Source of the DNA: Peptostreptococcus sp.
Lineage (GTDB): Bacteria > Bacillota > Clostridia > Peptostreptococcales > Peptostreptococcaceae
Direction: 5' to 3'
DNA length: 8,626 nucleotides
Assembly: GCA_020025095.1 (NCBI GenBank)
Contig: JAHHSS010000065.1
Coordinates: 1 to 8,626 of the forward strand
Made by a program: the position numbers and the translations under genes. The notes below the pieces were generated by a model. That model saw nothing but the letters and a program-made list of their open reading frames with translations. It was not told where the DNA came from and ran no database searches. Each line of letters opens with the position of its first letter. Positions within the stretch are counted from its first letter, which is position 1. Positions 7,198-8,626 of this stretch are shown one piece after another.

Positions 7198-7236
7198 AAA
7201 AAAACACCCTACAATCCGAAGATTGCGAGGGTGTTT
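7198..7236 (-). terminator. Intrinsic terminator of secG with a UUCG tetraloop
   Basis: On the minus strand AAACACCCT (7236-7228) pairs with AGGGTGTTT (7210-7202). Inside, CAATC and GATTG close a C-TTCG-G tetraloop, with a small internal bulge between the two helices. Seven T residues (7204-7198) follow, partly within the stem. It begins 8 bases after the secG stop codon and separates secG from rnr. Confidence 0.93.
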
Positions 7237-7244
7237 AAATTTCA

Positions 7245-7481
7245 CTATTTCATAACAATTACTAATGCTATTGCATTTATGAAGAATAACACAGACACTA
7301 CCTTAGTCATTTTATTCAGGAAAGCTTCCTTTCCCTTTGGCTTAAAATATGCTTGTGAAGATGAATCTTCTACAAAGACCTGTGTCTGAGTTTGCTTACT
7401 TTCCTGTGGTAATACAACTATAATCATTATTATACTTAATGCTATCTGTATAGCCATCAATATATTGCCTAATCCTAACAT
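7245..7481 (-). CDS. secG: Preprotein translocase subunit SecG
   Basis: SecG is the small, non-essential subunit of the SecYEG channel that helps SecA-driven export across the cytoplasmic membrane. The 78-residue product has the family size and plan: a first membrane helix (about 5-24), a loop with VVLPQESKQ (22-30; compare the usual VLLQ..K), a polar stretch with FKPKGKEAFLNKMTK (46-60), and a second helix (about 61-77). The start is set at 7481 because AGGAGG lies 5 bases before that ATG; a longer frame from 7517 would add 12 polar residues (MLLDMMINEEDI) before the first helix and has no binding site. It appears to be a single-gene transcript with its own promoter and terminator. The neighbour rnr is the usual one in Firmicutes; the glycolytic genes such as eno that often precede secG in clostridia are not here. 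Confidence 0.93.
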   Translation of the reverse strand: MLGLGNILMAIQIALSIIMIIVVLPQESKQTQTQVFVEDSSSQAYFKPKGKEAFLNKMTKVVSVLFFINAIALVIVMK

Positions 7482-7532
7482 AATATCCTCCTCGTTAATC
7501 ATCATATCTAACAACATAATAACTCAAGAATA

Positions 7533-7561
7533 ATTATAACATAAGCTAACTTGAAATACAA
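7533..7561 (-). promoter_or_regulatory. Promoter of secG (extended -10)
   Basis: On the minus strand TTGTAT (7561-7556) and TATAAT (7538-7533) are separated by exactly 17 bases, and TG-T precedes the -10 box to give an extended -10. Transcription would begin near 7526, a leader of about 45 nt before the secG start. It is the best-formed promoter in the window together with that of ssrA. Confidence 0.75.
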
Positions 7562-7691
7562 TAATTTCAACAACTATATAAAATTTTTATTAGCAGATTA
7601 AAGTTTAGAAAATACAATCATAGGCTTTGTACAGTGTAAGTAAAATAGTACTGCATGCAAAACTATCTTTTCTAGGTGTATTAGTATAAAA

Positions 7692-8324
7692 TTAATCTAA
7701 AATATATTCTTTTGGTATTTGTTCTCCAGGTCTAATAATACACTTTATCCATTCTTTTTTTATCTCCCAAATATTGGCCTGAATCTCAAATATATTCCAT
7801 CTATCGAATTCAAAAATTCTTTTCCAGCTAGCTTTAATTTTCTCTACTTCTTCAGGATAGAGTCCTTTATACCTGCCTTCTATAAATTCAAAAGAATTTG
7901 CTAAACCCTTCTTTTTTATTTCTTCTTTGTATAGTTTCAAATCATCACTATTTTCAGGTACATAATGCAGATTTAAGACATAATCCCATTTTAATCCATT
8001 AAAGAATATTATTTCTTCATTCGGAACTTCTATCACATATCCTAGTTCATTCCCATAAGGACGCATACAATTCTTTGCACTTACAGAGCACCATATTTGG
8101 TATTTTACATCTTCTGGTTTCTTTATTCTTTTAGAAGCCTCCAAAACAAACCAATCATAACATTTAATAAAATGAGGAGAAATATCACCTAAATTCTTTT
8201 GTATATACTCCATCTTATTTATAAATCTTCCTTTTTCTTGAATATCTTTAAATGATTTTTCATTTTGAGTTGTAAATAATATAGTCTTTCCACCTCTAGA
8301 ATATGGATTTTTATACCCTGTCAT
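7692..8324 (-). CDS. DUF3841-family protein of unknown function
   Basis: The 210-residue product matches my recollection of DUF3841: an opening TILFTTQNEKSFKDIQEKG (14-32), YDWFV (56-60), an acidic-aromatic block VPNEEIIFFNGLKWDYVLN (100-118), SWKRIFEF (166-173) and the closing IQANIWEIKKEWI (181-193). No membrane segment or signal peptide is seen, so it is probably cytoplasmic. The biochemical role is unknown and no catalytic site is evident. I chose the ATG at 8324, 8 bases after GTGAGG (8338-8333); the ATGs at 8330 and 8351 are poorly placed for that site. About 13 residues (MTGYKNPYSRGGK) then precede the domain, although in my memory the family usually begins at the domain itself. The gene stands alone, with no clear terminator before the secG promoter. 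Its link to secG is by position only. Confidence 0.75.
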   Translation of the reverse strand: MTGYKNPYSRGGKTILFTTQNEKSFKDIQEKGRFINKMEYIQKNLGDISPHFIKCYDWFVLEASKRIKKPEDVKYQIWCSVSAKNCMRPYGNELGYVIEVPNEEIIFFNGLKWDYVLNLHYVPENSDDLKLYKEEIKKKGLANSFEFIEGRYKGLYPEEVEKIKASWKRIFEFDRWNIFEIQANIWEIKKEWIKCIIRPGEQIPKEYILD

Positions 8325-8464
8325 AAACATCGCCTCACTTCGAATTAACATAATTATTCATAAATTTAAAATAAAAACTAACTTCAAAATACACTGCATA
8401 TTTTTTGTTTTAAACATCTGATATAGTAATTCCTACTCTTTACACTTTAATTTTTAACCTTTGA

Positions 8465-8483
8465 ATAGTATACTATCATTATA
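8465..8483 (-). promoter_or_regulatory. TATAAT box followed by a 12-bp palindrome
   Basis: TATAAT at 8483-8478 (minus strand) is followed after one base by ATAGTATACTAT (8476-8465), a perfect palindrome. The -35 region is poor (TTTATC at 17 bases). If the promoter is real, the palindrome covers the transcription start, like the arrangement upstream of the yfhO-like gene. Confidence 0.3.
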
Positions 8484-8560
8484 CAATATTATTTAGCTTT
8501 GATAAATAATTTAATAAATTTCCTGTAGCTATTTTTATATTTTATAAATAAGAATAAAAT

Positions 8561-8588
8561 AAGATACTCTATTCAGAGCTAATGTCAA
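8561..8588 (-). promoter_or_regulatory. Candidate promoter with a consensus -35
   Basis: TTGACA (8588-8583) is a perfect -35 box, followed after 16 bases by TATCTT (8566-8561), which matches the -10 consensus at four of six positions. It points toward the DUF3841 gene about 235 bases away, with no other gene start between. Confidence 0.4.
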
Positions 8589-8626
8589 TAAAAAATCACT
8601 AGTGAATATTTATTACTTTTAACATG

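Larger units (their letters stand above)
8325..8626. other. Gene-free stretch upstream of the DUF3841 gene
   Basis: No coding frame is supported in these 302 bases. On the minus strand there are two possible promoters for the DUF3841 gene (8588-8561 and a -10 box at 8483-8478) and a 12-bp palindrome beside the second. The leader from either would be long, about 130 to 230 nt. The window ends before any next gene appears. Confidence 0.5.

Noticed and set aside
7183..7198. Hairpin TACTC/GAGTA next to an A-run
   Set aside because: It has only 5 pairs, and the T-run lies on the wrong side for a minus-strand terminator; the stronger adjacent stem already explains termination of secG.
7482..7517. 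Longer SecG start at 7517
   Set aside because: It adds a polar stretch unlike SecG N-termini; the AGGAGG site is placed for the ATG at 7481.

Overview
The window looks like a piece of a very AT-rich Gram-positive (Clostridium-type) chromosome. The evidence is long A/T-only spacers, strong AGGAGG ribosome binding sites, UUCG-type intrinsic terminators, and a gene order (secG, rnr, smpB, ssrA) that is conserved in Firmicutes. The species cannot be named from the sequence alone. Every gene I can support lies on the minus strand, so transcription runs from high to low coordinates.

Layout in transcription order. At 8324-7692 is a DUF3841-family protein of unknown function. At 7481-7245 is secG (protein-export channel subunit), with its own promoter and a strong terminator. 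At 6985-4826 is rnr (RNase R), with its own promoter. A 326-base spacer follows, holding a perfect 11-bp inverted repeat and an orphan Shine-Dalgarno sequence. At 4499-1830 is a large YfhO-family membrane protein, followed by a bidirectional-looking terminator. At 1464-1009 is smpB. At 935-581 is ssrA (tmRNA), with its own promoter overlapping the smpB stop codon and its own terminator. The remaining 513 bases on the left hold no gene I can support.

RNase R, SmpB and tmRNA belong to one quality-control pathway. SmpB brings alanyl-tmRNA to ribosomes stalled on broken mRNAs, tmRNA adds a degradation tag (encoded here as ANENNLVAA), and RNase R degrades the defective message. SecG belongs to the SecYEG translocon and is a customary neighbour of rnr. 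The YfhO gene is the outsider: it encodes a probable polytopic GT-C-type glycosyltransferase of the cell envelope and sits between rnr and smpB with its own ribosome binding site and terminator.

I did not find a clearly new defence, mobile or metabolic system. There is no transposase, integrase, CRISPR array, tRNA or toxin-antitoxin pair. The points worth a second look are small-scale: the overlap of the ssrA -35 box with the smpB stop, the insertion of yfhO into the trans-translation block, a compact pseudoknot-like element upstream of smpB, dyads at the start of probable transcripts, an orphan ribosome binding site, and a short RNase R C-terminus.
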